From Paracoccaceae bacterium (lineage in GTDB: Bacteria > Pseudomonadota > Alphaproteobacteria > Rhodobacterales > Rhodobacteraceae): a stretch of 64,000 nucleotides of DNA. Positions 16,871 through 25,083 of the stretch are shown piece by piece. The position numbers and the translations under genes are program-made. Below the pieces are notes generated by a model that did no database searches, was not told the DNA's origin, and was given only the letters and a program-made list of their open reading frames with translations. The DNA lies in contig JABSSD010000071.1 in assembly GCA_013214575.1 (NCBI GenBank), positions 54,274 through 118,273 on the forward strand, read 5' to 3'. Every line of letters begins with the position of its first letter. Position 1 is the first letter of the stretch.

Positions 16871-16906
16871 GGCCAGATGACAGGCCAGATGACAGGCCAG
16901 ATGACA
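16871..16906. repeat. Three tandem copies of a 12-bp unit
   Basis: GGCCAGATGACA is repeated three times exactly, without spacers, in the 211-bp gap between the Fe-S protein gene and mrp. Such a short perfect array can vary in copy number by slippage. No function is evident. Confidence 0.9.
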
Positions 16907-16960
16907 GACCGGTGCGGTGGCCAGCCCGAACTGGGTTGATTTGCGAGCCCCCTGGCCGCA

Positions 16961-18907
16961 TCAGTGATCGCGACGCTTGCTGAGATAGTCATCCGTGGTC
17001 CGGACTCGCGGTCGATCGCCGCCTTTGAAGGGCGCATTTTCCTGGTGGTGCTGAGCGTTGACGCGGCATTTGTCACACATCCGGATCATCCGGGCTGCCT
17101 CTGACCCCTGGAACATGGCGTGCTTGCCGGCCAGCATATCGACAATTTTGTCGACGGTAGACTTAACCCCGAACAAAGCACCACATTCGACGCAGGCGCA
17201 GGGTTCTTCCTCGTGCAATACCACCTGTGACAGGGCGCTGTCGGCCAGATTCAGCCGTGGTTCATAGGTGATCGCATCCTCGGGGCAGATATTGGCACAG
17301 AGGCCGCATTGCAGGCAGGCGTCCTCTTGAAAGCGCAATTGCGGCAGGTCCGGATTGTCCCCCAGAGCGCCTGACGGGCACAGCGATACGCAGGACAGGC
17401 ACAGGGTGCAGGCGCTGGTATCGACCAGCACCGCACCGTAAGGGGCCTCTGCGGGCAATGGCAGCACTGCGGTCCCGGGGGTCAAGGCCTTGGCGGCTTG
17501 CCGGGTGATTTGGCGGCGGTTGCCCAGTGGCCGCACCACGTCAGCAAGGGCGGCGGGAACCTCTGCGCCAAACAGCATCTCGCTCAGTGCGTCCGGGTCG
17601 AAATGGTCCAGCAGCGCCGCCTTTTCGCCACTGATCGCATTGGCCAGCGCCACTTCGCGCTCCAGTACATCCAGTTCAGTGCCGGGTGCCAGCAGGATGT
17701 CCACCCAGGCAAATCCGGCGGCAAGGGCCGCCAGAATTTCGGCATGGCCAAAACTGTTCAGGGCCTCAAGTTCCAGCGGTATGACATCCGCGGGCAAGCC
17801 GTTGCCATAGCGCGCCGCATAGCGGATCATCTCACCGCCATGGGTATTCACCACCAAGAGACGTGGCGCGCTGCCACCGGCGCCAAGAAAGGCAGTTGCC
17901 AGAGTTTGAATGCGGCGCATCAGGCTGTCGGTGGGGGGCGCATCATAGGTTAGCGCGCCAGAGGGGCACAGGGTCGAGCAGGAGCCGCAGCCGGCACAGA
18001 TCATCGGGTCGATGCTCACATGATCGCCGGTGGCGCTGATGGCGCCGGTGGGGCAGATATCCAGACACTTGCGACAGCCAATCTGGTCAGCGCGGGAGTG
18101 GGCGCACAGGAGAGGCTCGTTGCGAACATACAGCGGCTTCTCGAATGTTCCGACCAGCTGTGCGGCTTGCAGCAGCGCATCGGCGACCGAGGGCGCATGC
18201 CTGGGGTCGCCGCGCAGATAGCCGGTCCGTTTTTCCGGCGCCGGGAAAAGGCTGGTTTCGCCGGTCAGGTCCAGAATGATATCGCAGTTTGATTGGCCGC
18301 CATCCCGCGGCGTGCTCCAGCCCCATTGTCGGCCCCCAGGGGTCAACTGCTGGAAGGCATCAATGGTCACTTCGAATTGTCCCAACGCCCCCGAGGCGCG
18401 TTTCAGACGACCCCGCACAGCCTCAAAGGCCCGCGTCATTGGTGGCCTGGCTGCCTCGTCGAGCAGCACGGTAACGGCAAGGACATCCTGCAGCTTTTCC
18501 GCCGCCGACAGCACGACCTCAGCAGGCCCCAGGATCAGGCACACCCCTTCCGAGATCACGTCAATGCTTTTGGCGGCGGCGACAGACAGGCTGGCCTCGG
18601 CAATCAATGCGGACATTTTGGGTAGTGTATCACCGGTATCGGTGGTCCATCCGGCTCGATCCCGCAGGTCCAGGCAGACCGGTGCCGGGGCGCCAATTTC
18701 AGCCGCCAGATCCTCAAAAAGACTTTGCTCCTGAGCACAGCAAATTATTGCCTCGCCGCCTGCGATTGCCCCGGCTGCAGCCTCAATTTCACCGGTGCAA
18801 AGGGCGCTGTGCAGCTTTGAACAAGGGATCCCAGTGGCCTGAGAAAGAGCCGTGGCGTCGATCTGTTGCGATCCTGAACAATCACATATAATCAGTTGCT
18901 TACCCAT
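16961..18907 (-). CDS. Multi-cluster 4Fe-4S ferredoxin-domain protein
   Basis: Cytoplasmic iron-sulfur protein of 648 residues, probably an electron-transfer or maturation partner of formate dehydrogenase. Cys motifs: CRKCLDICP and CAGCGSCSTLCP near the middle, CTLCLSCVSLCP and CLQCGLCANICP in the second half, giving up to four clusters. A further Cys-rich region (CACVECG, CDKCR) is near the C-terminus. The N-terminal 250 residues resemble part of a heterodisulfide-reductase or NAD-binding-type fold but I cannot name it. No signal peptide. It is divergent from the DUF3305-fdh operon across a 345-bp control region. Confidence 0.88.
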   Translation of the reverse strand: MGKQLIICDCSGSQQIDATALSQATGIPCSKLHSALCTGEIEAAAGAIAGGEAIICCAQEQSLFEDLAAEIGAPAPVCLDLRDRAGWTTDTGDTLPKMSALIAEASLSVAAAKSIDVISEGVCLILGPAEVVLSAAEKLQDVLAVTVLLDEAARPPMTRAFEAVRGRLKRASGALGQFEVTIDAFQQLTPGGRQWGWSTPRDGGQSNCDIILDLTGETSLFPAPEKRTGYLRGDPRHAPSVADALLQAAQLVGTFEKPLYVRNEPLLCAHSRADQIGCRKCLDICPTGAISATGDHVSIDPMICAGCGSCSTLCPSGALTYDAPPTDSLMRRIQTLATAFLGAGGSAPRLLVVNTHGGEMIRYAARYGNGLPADVIPLELEALNSFGHAEILAALAAGFAWVDILLAPGTELDVLEREVALANAISGEKAALLDHFDPDALSEMLFGAEVPAALADVVRPLGNRRQITRQAAKALTPGTAVLPLPAEAPYGAVLVDTSACTLCLSCVSLCPSGALGDNPDLPQLRFQEDACLQCGLCANICPEDAITYEPRLNLADSALSQVVLHEEEPCACVECGALFGVKSTVDKIVDMLAGKHAMFQGSEAARMIRMCDKCRVNAQHHQENAPFKGGDRPRVRTTDDYLSKRRDH

Positions 18908-19252
18908 ATCATCCTCGCTTGCAAACAGGCTGGCGAAAGAGGCGGTTTCACCCCTGTTCGGGCCTCAAACTAGCCATGATTCGCGGCCCCCGTAAACCTG
19001 TTTTACGGCGGCGGCAGCGGCTGGAGAGCCCTGAAACACCGAGGGTGATTCGGGGTTTCAGGTGGATTTCAATTTGTTGAGCGATTTAGTCGAATTAGAC
19101 AAAACGACCGGACCGTTACGTGATCGTTAAATGGACGCCCCAATTTGTCCCGATCTAACAAATTCCTGCAAAACCCGCATTTCCAGCTTTGGAAACAGGA
19201 TCCCATCGTTGCAACCTGACTGGGTAATTCAGACCGACGGGACCCTCGACGC
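18908..19252. other. Divergent control region of the formate dehydrogenase cluster
   Basis: 345 bp without a gene, between the leftward Fe-S protein and the rightward DUF3305-fdh operon. It is AT-richer than its surroundings. It holds an inverted repeat at 19142-19164 and a near-palindrome GTCGAATTAGAC around 19090-19101. Promoters for both operons should lie here. Confidence 0.55.
19142..19164. promoter_or_regulatory. Inverted repeat AATTTGT-N9-ACAAATT
   Basis: Perfect 7-bp arms separated by 9 bp, about 90-110 bp upstream of the DUF3305 start. The size and spacing fit a dimeric regulator. The regulator is unknown; the NtrC-like regulator at 26505-27857 is one candidate. Confidence 0.45.
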
Positions 19253-19822
19253 GTGATCCACAACCCAGACAAATTCGATGTTATGCCGATGGGCATCGTC
19301 CTGCGACGGGCGCCGGGAGTGACCCCATGGGCAAAATACGCGTGGAAAGCGATTGCTGTTCTGCCGGGTGCCGCCGAGGCGAGTTGGCTGTTGCTCCGCC
19401 ACGAGGCCGGGGTCAGTGACTTTCACGCGGCAACCTTGCCGCTGGAACTGCACGGCGCCGATGCCGAGGCCTATCTGCATGGGCTCAGCACCAGCCCGCC
19501 CTGTGTCTATGTGGTGTTGCGCGACAGTGAGGCGACGCCACATCCGCTAGAGGTGACGCTGGTCACCGCCTCGCCCTATGAGGCGCAGGACTATGCCGAC
19601 AGCAGCGAAGAGATTGTCGAGAAAGTGCCGATGCCCGATGGGTTGATCGCCTGGGTGCGGGACTTTGCTCAGAAACACTATCACGCCGAGCGGTTCAAGA
19701 AACGGCGCCGTGACAAGACAGATATTGGCGCGGCCGAGGCCGGGATCGGCGATGCGCGGATTGTCCAGCTGGCGGATGTTTACCGCTCGCCCGCACTGGC
19801 CAAGAAAGAGCGGCTGCAATGA
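19253..19822 (+). CDS. DUF3305 domain protein (formate dehydrogenase accessory)
   Basis: Soluble protein of up to 189 residues with the DUF3305 pattern (MPMGIVLRRAPGVTPWAKYAWKA near the start, then PLELHGADAEAYLHGL). The start is uncertain: GTG 19253 or ATG 19283; neither has a strong ribosome-binding site, and many homologues begin near the MPMG segment. The stop overlaps the DUF3306 start by ATGA. The DUF3305-DUF3306-TorD string is typical upstream of periplasmic FDH genes. Molecular function unknown. Confidence 0.82.
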   Translation: MIHNPDKFDVMPMGIVLRRAPGVTPWAKYAWKAIAVLPGAAEASWLLLRHEAGVSDFHAATLPLELHGADAEAYLHGLSTSPPCVYVVLRDSEATPHPLEVTLVTASPYEAQDYADSSEEIVEKVPMPDGLIAWVRDFAQKHYHAERFKKRRRDKTDIGAAEAGIGDARIVQLADVYRSPALAKKERLQ

Positions 19823-20478
19823 GCGGCGCTGATTTCTGGGCCCGCCGCAAGGCTGGTGTCGAGGCCGAGGTTGCCGCAGAGGCCCGCGCCGAGGACGTGG
19901 CGTTGGCCGCGCAGCGCGCCGCTGAACTGGCTGACAAAAGCGACGCCGAGATTTTGGCCGAGCTGCAGCTGCCCGACCCGGACAGCCTGGGCCAGGGCGA
20001 TGATTTCACCGTGTTCCTGACCGAGGCAATTCCGGCCCGTATCCGCACCCGTGCGTTGCGCCGACTGTGGCTGAGCAACCCGGTGCTGGCCAATGTCGAT
20101 GGGCTGGTCGACTACGGCGAAGATTTCACCGACGCCGCTTGCGCGGTTGAGAACATTCAGACCGCCTATCAGGTTGGCAAGGGCATGACGGCCCATGTCG
20201 ACGAGATGGCCCGCCAAGCTGCCGAAGAGGCCGAGGCGCAGGCGGCGCTGGCGGCTGACAAAGCGGCAGCCGAGGCCGCACCGGAAGCCGAGGTCGGCGA
20301 AGACAGCGTTACAGAGCCGCCAGAACCAGCCGCCGGAGCTCTCATTGCTGAAGCGGCCGCTGCGCCCTCGCAACCCGAGGGCGCTGAAATAGCCGCCTAT
20401 ATGGCGCCGCCGATCCCGGCCCCGATCCCGCCCCGCCGGATGCGTTTCACCTTTGACGAGGGGGCGGCCAAGACATGA
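19819..20478 (+). CDS. DUF3306 domain protein (formate dehydrogenase accessory)
   Basis: 219-residue cytoplasmic protein. The N-terminal half has the DUF3306 core (FWARRKAGV, LPDPDSLGQGDDFTVFL, RRLWLSNPVLANVDGLVDYGEDFTD). The C-terminal 90 residues are alanine/glutamate-rich and low in complexity, with a positively charged end (PPRRMRFTFDEG). It overlaps both neighbours by ATGA, implying tightly matched expression with DUF3305 and the TorD-like chaperone. Function unknown. Confidence 0.83.
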   Translation: MSGADFWARRKAGVEAEVAAEARAEDVALAAQRAAELADKSDAEILAELQLPDPDSLGQGDDFTVFLTEAIPARIRTRALRRLWLSNPVLANVDGLVDYGEDFTDAACAVENIQTAYQVGKGMTAHVDEMARQAAEEAEAQAALAADKAAAEAAPEAEVGEDSVTEPPEPAAGALIAEAAAAPSQPEGAEIAAYMAPPIPAPIPPRRMRFTFDEGAAKT

Positions 20479-21101
20479 CACAGGAGACGTCGATGACAGC
20501 CATGACCGCGCAGGGTCACGTGACCGAGGAAGACCGCTTGCGGGCGGATCTCTATAATTTCCTGGGTCTGTTGCTGGCGGCGCCGCCGGATCGGATGCTG
20601 CTGCAGCAAACCGCAGGGTTGTCAGGTGACAATGGGGAGCTGGGTATAGCGATCAATGCCTTAGCCAAACTGGCAAGCCTGTCCAAACCGGGCCCGGTTG
20701 AGAGCGAGTTCAACAGGTTGTTCATCGGTTTGGGACGGGGTGAATTGCTGCCCTATGCCAGCTACTATCTGACCGGTTTCCTGAATGAAAAGCCGCTGGC
20801 GTCGCTGCGCCGTGACATGGCGGCACGAGGCATGACCCGGGCTCAGAACGTCTATGAGCCCGAAGACAACATCGCCTCGCTGATGGAAATGATGGGCGCG
20901 CTGATCATCGGCCGCTTTGGCGAACCTGCCAGCCTCGGCGACCAGAAAACATTCTTCAACAAACATATCGGCTCTTGGGCCGGTCACTTCTTTTCCGATC
21001 TGGAGGCGGCCAATAACTCGGTTCTCTATGCTGCCGTGGGGGCGGTTGGCCGGGTGTTCATGGCGATCGAGGCCGAAGGAAACAGGATGAGTGCAGAGTG
21101 A
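20475..21101 (+). CDS. TorD/DmsD-family Tat-enzyme chaperone
   Basis: Cytoplasmic chaperone expected to bind the Tat leader of FdhA and hold it until the metal cofactor is inserted. 208 residues (or 202 if ATG 20493 is used; AGGAG at 20482-20486 favours that start). All-helical TorD-like features: RADLYNFLGLLLAAPP at the N-terminus, FNRLFIGLGRGELLPYASYYL in the middle, and EPEDNIASLMEMM plus FFNKHIGSWAGHFFSDLE later, matching the conserved E-P-x-D and H-x-x-x-W motifs. It overlaps the DUF3306 gene. Confidence 0.9.
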   Translation: MTQETSMTAMTAQGHVTEEDRLRADLYNFLGLLLAAPPDRMLLQQTAGLSGDNGELGIAINALAKLASLSKPGPVESEFNRLFIGLGRGELLPYASYYLTGFLNEKPLASLRRDMAARGMTRAQNVYEPEDNIASLMEMMGALIIGRFGEPASLGDQKTFFNKHIGSWAGHFFSDLEAANNSVLYAAVGAVGRVFMAIEAEGNRMSAE

Positions 21102-21153
21102 TCTGCATAGCCGGACGGGGCCACCGTCCACAACGCGTGGGGAGGAAACTCAC

Positions 21154-21345
21154 ATGATCCGGAAGACCGAGGAGGCCAGCAGCCGCCGCGACTTTCTAAA
21201 ACTGGCCGCAACAACGGCACCGCTGGCTGCGGTTGCTGTCGCAACGAGCGGGGGCACGGCGCAGGCCGCAGAGCCCGACCTGTCATCGAACAAGATGCAG
21301 GATACGGCGCATACCCGCGCTTACCTAGACAGCCTGCGGTTCTAA
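21154..21345 (+). CDS. Small Tat-signal protein of formate dehydrogenase region
   Basis: 63-residue protein with a twin-arginine leader (SSRRDFLKLAATTAPLAA) and only a short remainder (EPDLSSNKMQDTAHTRAYLD). It matches the small formate-dehydrogenase-region Tat proteins often encoded just before fdhA. A strong GGGGAGGAAAC site precedes the ATG at 21154. It may be exported with, or help assemble, the FDH complex; no role is proven. Confidence 0.87.
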   Translation: MIRKTEEASSRRDFLKLAATTAPLAAVAVATSGGTAQAAEPDLSSNKMQDTAHTRAYLDSLRF

Positions 21346-21455
21346 ACACCGCGCGCCACGATCCACTGCAGGCAACTGGTTGCGAGACGCCCGACCGCCT
21401 GCTGATTTTCAGGAACCCAGCTAGCCCGAATTAACGGGCCGCAAGGGAGGTTATA

Positions 21456-24350
21456 ATGCTTAGGAAAAAGACCAACGGGGTTGCGAGACGCCCCCAGCGG
21501 ACAAGTATCCTCTCCAAGGTCGCGGATACCTCCGTTGACCGTCGCGCGTTTTTGCGCAGTTCTGGTCTGGCCATTGGTGGGCTGACGGCGATCAGCGCCA
21601 CCGGCGGATCGGTGACCCAGGCCAATGCGCAATCTGCCGCGGCCAATGCGGTTGAAACCATAAAATCGATCTGCACCCATTGTTCGGTTGGCTGCACGGT
21701 GATTGCCGAAGTTCAAAACGGTGTCTGGATCGGGCAAGAGCCCGGCTGGGACAGCCCGTTCAACCTGGGCGCCCATTGCGCCAAAGGCGCTGCGGTGCGC
21801 GAACATGCGCACGGCGAACGTCGCCTGAAGTACCCGATGAAAAAAGAGGGTGGCGAGTGGAAGCGCATCAGCTGGGAGCAGGCGATCAACGAGATCGGCG
21901 ACGGCATGATGCAGATCCGCAAAGAGAGCGGACCGGACAGTGTTTACTGGCTGGGCTCGGCCAAATTCAGCAACGAACAGGCCTATCTGTTCCGCAAGTT
22001 TGCCGCCTATTGGGGCACCAATAACGTCGATCACCAGGCGCGGATCTGTCACTCGACGACGGTGGCTGGCGTGGCCAATACATGGGGCTACGGCGCCATG
22101 ACCAACAGCTACAATGACATCCATAACTCTAGGGCGATTTTCATCATTGGCGGCAATCCAGCCGAGGCACACCCGGTCTCGCTGCTGCACATTCTGAAGG
22201 CCAAGGAACAAAACAACGCCCCGCTGATCGTATGTGATCCGCGGTTCACACGCACGGCGGCCCATGCCGACGAATATGTGCGCCTGCGCCCGGGCACCGA
22301 TGTGGCGCTGGTCTGGGGTATTCTCTACCATATCTTTGAGAATAGTTGGGAAGACAAAGAGTTCATCCGCACCCGTGTCTGGGGGATGGACCAGATCAGA
22401 GAAGAGGTGCGCAAGTGGACCCCGGAAGAGGTCGAACGCGTCACCGGAGTTCCCGGCACCCAGCTGCGCCGGGTGGCCCGCACTCTGGCCAACAACCGCC
22501 CCGGCACGGTGATCTGGTGTATGGGCGGCACCCAGCACACCACTGGCAACAACAACACCCGTGCCTATTGTATCCTGCAACTGGCGCTGGGCAATATGGG
22601 CACCAGCGGTGGCGGTACCAACATCTTTCGGGGCCACGACAATGTGCAGGGCGCCACCGATCTTGGCGTGCTGAGCCATACTTTGCCGGGCTACTACGGG
22701 TTGTCGAAAGGCGCCTGGGCGCATTGGGCGCGTGTCTGGGGCGAAGATCCCGAATGGCTGGCCAATCAGTTCGACATGCTGAAGGGCGCCGATGGCAAGG
22801 ACAAGTCACTGCAGAACCTGACCGGCATTCCGGTCAGCCGCTGGATTGACGGGGTGCTGGAGGACAAGGAAAACATCGACCAGCCCAACAAAGTGCGGGC
22901 GATGGTGCTTTGGGGCCACGCGCCAAATTCGCAGACCCGTGGGCCGGAAATGAAGACCGCGATGGAGAAGCTGGACATGCTGGTGGTGATCGACCCGTAT
23001 CCCACCGTCTCGGCTGTTTTGCATGACCGGACCGATGGCTGTTATTTGCTGCCGGCCTGTACCCAGTTTGAGACCCGAGGCTCTGTGACCGCATCAAACC
23101 GCTCATTCCAGTGGCGTGACAAGGTTGTTGATCCGCTGTTTGAGAGCAAACCCGATCACGAGATCATGGGGATGTTTGCGAATAAATTTGGCTGGGCGGA
23201 CCGTTTCTTCCGCAATATCGAAATGGAAGACGAAAACACGCCAAACGTCGAAAGCATCACCCGTGAGTTCAACAAGGGTCTGTGGACCATCGGCTATACG
23301 GGGCAAAGTCCAGAGCGGATAAAACTCCATATGGCCAACCAACACACCTTTCACCGCACCACGTTACAGGCGATTGGTGGGCCGGCCGATGGCGATTATT
23401 ATGGTCTGCCCTGGCCCTGTTGGGGCACCCCCGAGATGGGTCATCCCGGCACCCCCAATCTCTATGACATGTCCAAGCCGGTCTCTGAGGGGGGGCTGAC
23501 CTTCCGCGCCCGGTTTGGGGTTGAACGGGACGGTGACAACCTGCTGGCCGAGGGTGTCTATTCGGTGAACTCGGAAATCCAGGACGGCTATCCGGAATTC
23601 ACCATGCAGATGCTGATGGATCTGGGTTGGGATGGCGATCTGACCGCCGAGGAACGGGCGTCGATTGACGCGGTTGCCGGTCCCAAAACCAACTGGAAAA
23701 CCGACCTGTCGGGCGGCATCCAGCGGGTGGCGATCAAGCACGAATGTGCGCCTTTTGGCAACGCCAAGGCCCGCGCGGTTGTGTGGACCTTCCCCGATCC
23801 GGTGCCGGTTCACCGCGAACCGCTATACACCAACCGGCGTGATCTGGTCGAAGACTATCCAACATACCAGGACCGTCAGTTTTATCGGCTGCCGACCATG
23901 TATGCCTCGATCCAGAAGAAAGACGTCTCCAAGGATTTCCCGCTGATTCTCACCTCTGGTCGGCTTGTCGAATATGAGGGCGGCGGTGAAGAGAGCCGCT
24001 CCAACCCCTGGCTGGCCGAGTTGCAGCAGGACATGTTTGTTGAGATCAACACCCGGGATGCCAATAATCTAGGGGTGCGCGACGGTGCGCAGGTCTGGCT
24101 GGAAAGCCCCGAGGGCGGCAAGGTCAAGGTGATGGCGATGGTGACGGAGCGGGTCGGCGAGGGCGTCGCCTTTATGCCGTTCCACTTTGGCGGGCATTTT
24201 CAGGGCAAGGATCTGCGGGACAAATATCCCGACGGGGCTGCGCCTTACGTGTTGGGTGAAAGCTCAAACACCGCCCAGACCTATGGCTATGACAGCGTCA
24301 CCCAGATGCAGGAGACAAAATGTACTCTCTGCAAAATCAGTGCAGCATAA
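21456..24350 (+). CDS. fdhA: Formate dehydrogenase catalytic (alpha) subunit, Tat-exported
   Basis: Oxidises formate to CO2 at a bis-pterin Mo/W site on the periplasmic side. 964 residues. Tat motif VDRRAFLRSSG at 28-38. N-terminal [4Fe-4S] ligands are Cys73, Cys76, Cys80 and Cys108. The metal ligand is Cys198 in QARICHSTTVAG, followed by His199; it replaces the selenocysteine of E. coli FdnG, and the codon is an ordinary TGT. The C-terminal molybdopterin dinucleotide-binding domain includes SNTAQTYGYDSVTQM. Start ATG 21456 has GGGAGG upstream. Tungsten rather than molybdenum is suggested by tupBCA nearby. Confidence 0.97.
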   Translation: MLRKKTNGVARRPQRTSILSKVADTSVDRRAFLRSSGLAIGGLTAISATGGSVTQANAQSAAANAVETIKSICTHCSVGCTVIAEVQNGVWIGQEPGWDSPFNLGAHCAKGAAVREHAHGERRLKYPMKKEGGEWKRISWEQAINEIGDGMMQIRKESGPDSVYWLGSAKFSNEQAYLFRKFAAYWGTNNVDHQARICHSTTVAGVANTWGYGAMTNSYNDIHNSRAIFIIGGNPAEAHPVSLLHILKAKEQNNAPLIVCDPRFTRTAAHADEYVRLRPGTDVALVWGILYHIFENSWEDKEFIRTRVWGMDQIREEVRKWTPEEVERVTGVPGTQLRRVARTLANNRPGTVIWCMGGTQHTTGNNNTRAYCILQLALGNMGTSGGGTNIFRGHDNVQGATDLGVLSHTLPGYYGLSKGAWAHWARVWGEDPEWLANQFDMLKGADGKDKSLQNLTGIPVSRWIDGVLEDKENIDQPNKVRAMVLWGHAPNSQTRGPEMKTAMEKLDMLVVIDPYPTVSAVLHDRTDGCYLLPACTQFETRGSVTASNRSFQWRDKVVDPLFESKPDHEIMGMFANKFGWADRFFRNIEMEDENTPNVESITREFNKGLWTIGYTGQSPERIKLHMANQHTFHRTTLQAIGGPADGDYYGLPWPCWGTPEMGHPGTPNLYDMSKPVSEGGLTFRARFGVERDGDNLLAEGVYSVNSEIQDGYPEFTMQMLMDLGWDGDLTAEERASIDAVAGPKTNWKTDLSGGIQRVAIKHECAPFGNAKARAVVWTFPDPVPVHREPLYTNRRDLVEDYPTYQDRQFYRLPTMYASIQKKDVSKDFPLILTSGRLVEYEGGGEESRSNPWLAELQQDMFVEINTRDANNLGVRDGAQVWLESPEGGKVKVMAMVTERVGEGVAFMPFHFGGHFQGKDLRDKYPDGAAPYVLGESSNTAQTYGYDSVTQMQETKCTLCKISAA

Positions 24351-24362
24351 GGAGAAAGAAAG

Positions 24363-24956
24363 ATGGCTAGAGCTAAGTTCCTCTGCGACGCCGACCGCTG
24401 CATTGAATGCAACGCCTGTGTCACCGCCTGTAAGAACGAGCATGAAGTGCCCTGGGGCATCAACCGCCGCCGTGTGGTGACCATCAATGATGGCAAGCCA
24501 GGCGAGCGGTCGATCTCGGTCGCCTGTATGCATTGTTCCGACGCGCCCTGTATGGCGGTCTGCCCGGTGGATTGCTTCTACCAGACCGACGAGGGGATTG
24601 TTCTGCACTCCAAGGATCTGTGCATTGGCTGCGGCTACTGTTTCTACGCCTGCCCCTTTGGTGCGCCACAGTATCCGCAGGCGGGCAATTTCGGCAGCCG
24701 TGGCAAGATGGACAAATGTACCTTCTGCGCCGGTGGCCCGGAAGAGAACCATTCGACCGCCGAGTTCGCCAAATACGGACGCAACCGGATCGCCGAAGGT
24801 AAGCTGCCGATCTGCGCCGAGATGTGCTCGACCAAGGCCCTGCTGGCCGGCGACGGCGATGCCGTCTCCGCGGTCTACCGCGAGCGCATCGTCGCCCGTG
24901 GCTTTGGGGCCGGTGCCTGGGGGTGGGGCACTGCCTATCAGCAAAAGGGTGAGTAG
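24363..24956 (+). CDS. fdhB: Formate dehydrogenase iron-sulfur (beta) subunit
   Basis: Electron-transfer subunit with four [4Fe-4S] clusters, 197 residues. Cys groups: CIECNACVTACK, CMHCSDAPCMAVCP, CIGCGYCFYACP, and a split CTFCAGG with EMCSTKAL. It carries electrons from FdhA to the membrane cytochrome b. It has no Tat signal of its own and presumably rides on FdhA. Strong AAGGAGAAAG site 8 bases before the ATG; 12 bp after fdhA. Confidence 0.96.
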   Translation: MARAKFLCDADRCIECNACVTACKNEHEVPWGINRRRVVTINDGKPGERSISVACMHCSDAPCMAVCPVDCFYQTDEGIVLHSKDLCIGCGYCFYACPFGAPQYPQAGNFGSRGKMDKCTFCAGGPEENHSTAEFAKYGRNRIAEGKLPICAEMCSTKALLAGDGDAVSAVYRERIVARGFGAGAWGWGTAYQQKGE

Positions 24957-24969
24957 GCGAGGATCGTAT

Positions 24970-24996
24970 CACCGGCGGCTGTGGTGGCCGCCGGTG
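24970..24996 (+). promoter_or_regulatory. Intercistronic hairpin between fdhB and the gamma gene
   Basis: Perfect 10-bp stem CACCGGCGGC with 7-nt loop TGTGGTG. An AT-rich odd palindrome (CGGAATTTT-T-AAAATTCCG) follows at 25007-25025. There is no clean T-tract, so attenuation or 3'-end protection of fdhAB mRNA is more likely than full termination. Confidence 0.6.
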
Positions 24997-25083
24997 CCAC
25001 AATAACCGGAATTTTTAAAATTCCGTCCCGTTTTCTGTTCCAGAAAACGGATGCTTTTCAATTTACAGAATATCGAGGACCCG

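Noticed and set aside
21378..21493. 15-bp direct repeat (GGTTGCGAGACGCCC) at 21378-21392 and 21479-21493, upstream of and within fdhA
   Set aside because: One copy is inside the coding sequence and there is no further structure; most likely a small duplication without function.
22043..22060. Possible selenocysteine codon at the FdhA active site
   Set aside because: The active-site codon is TGT (Cys198) and no in-frame TGA occurs in the gene, so no SECIS element is needed.
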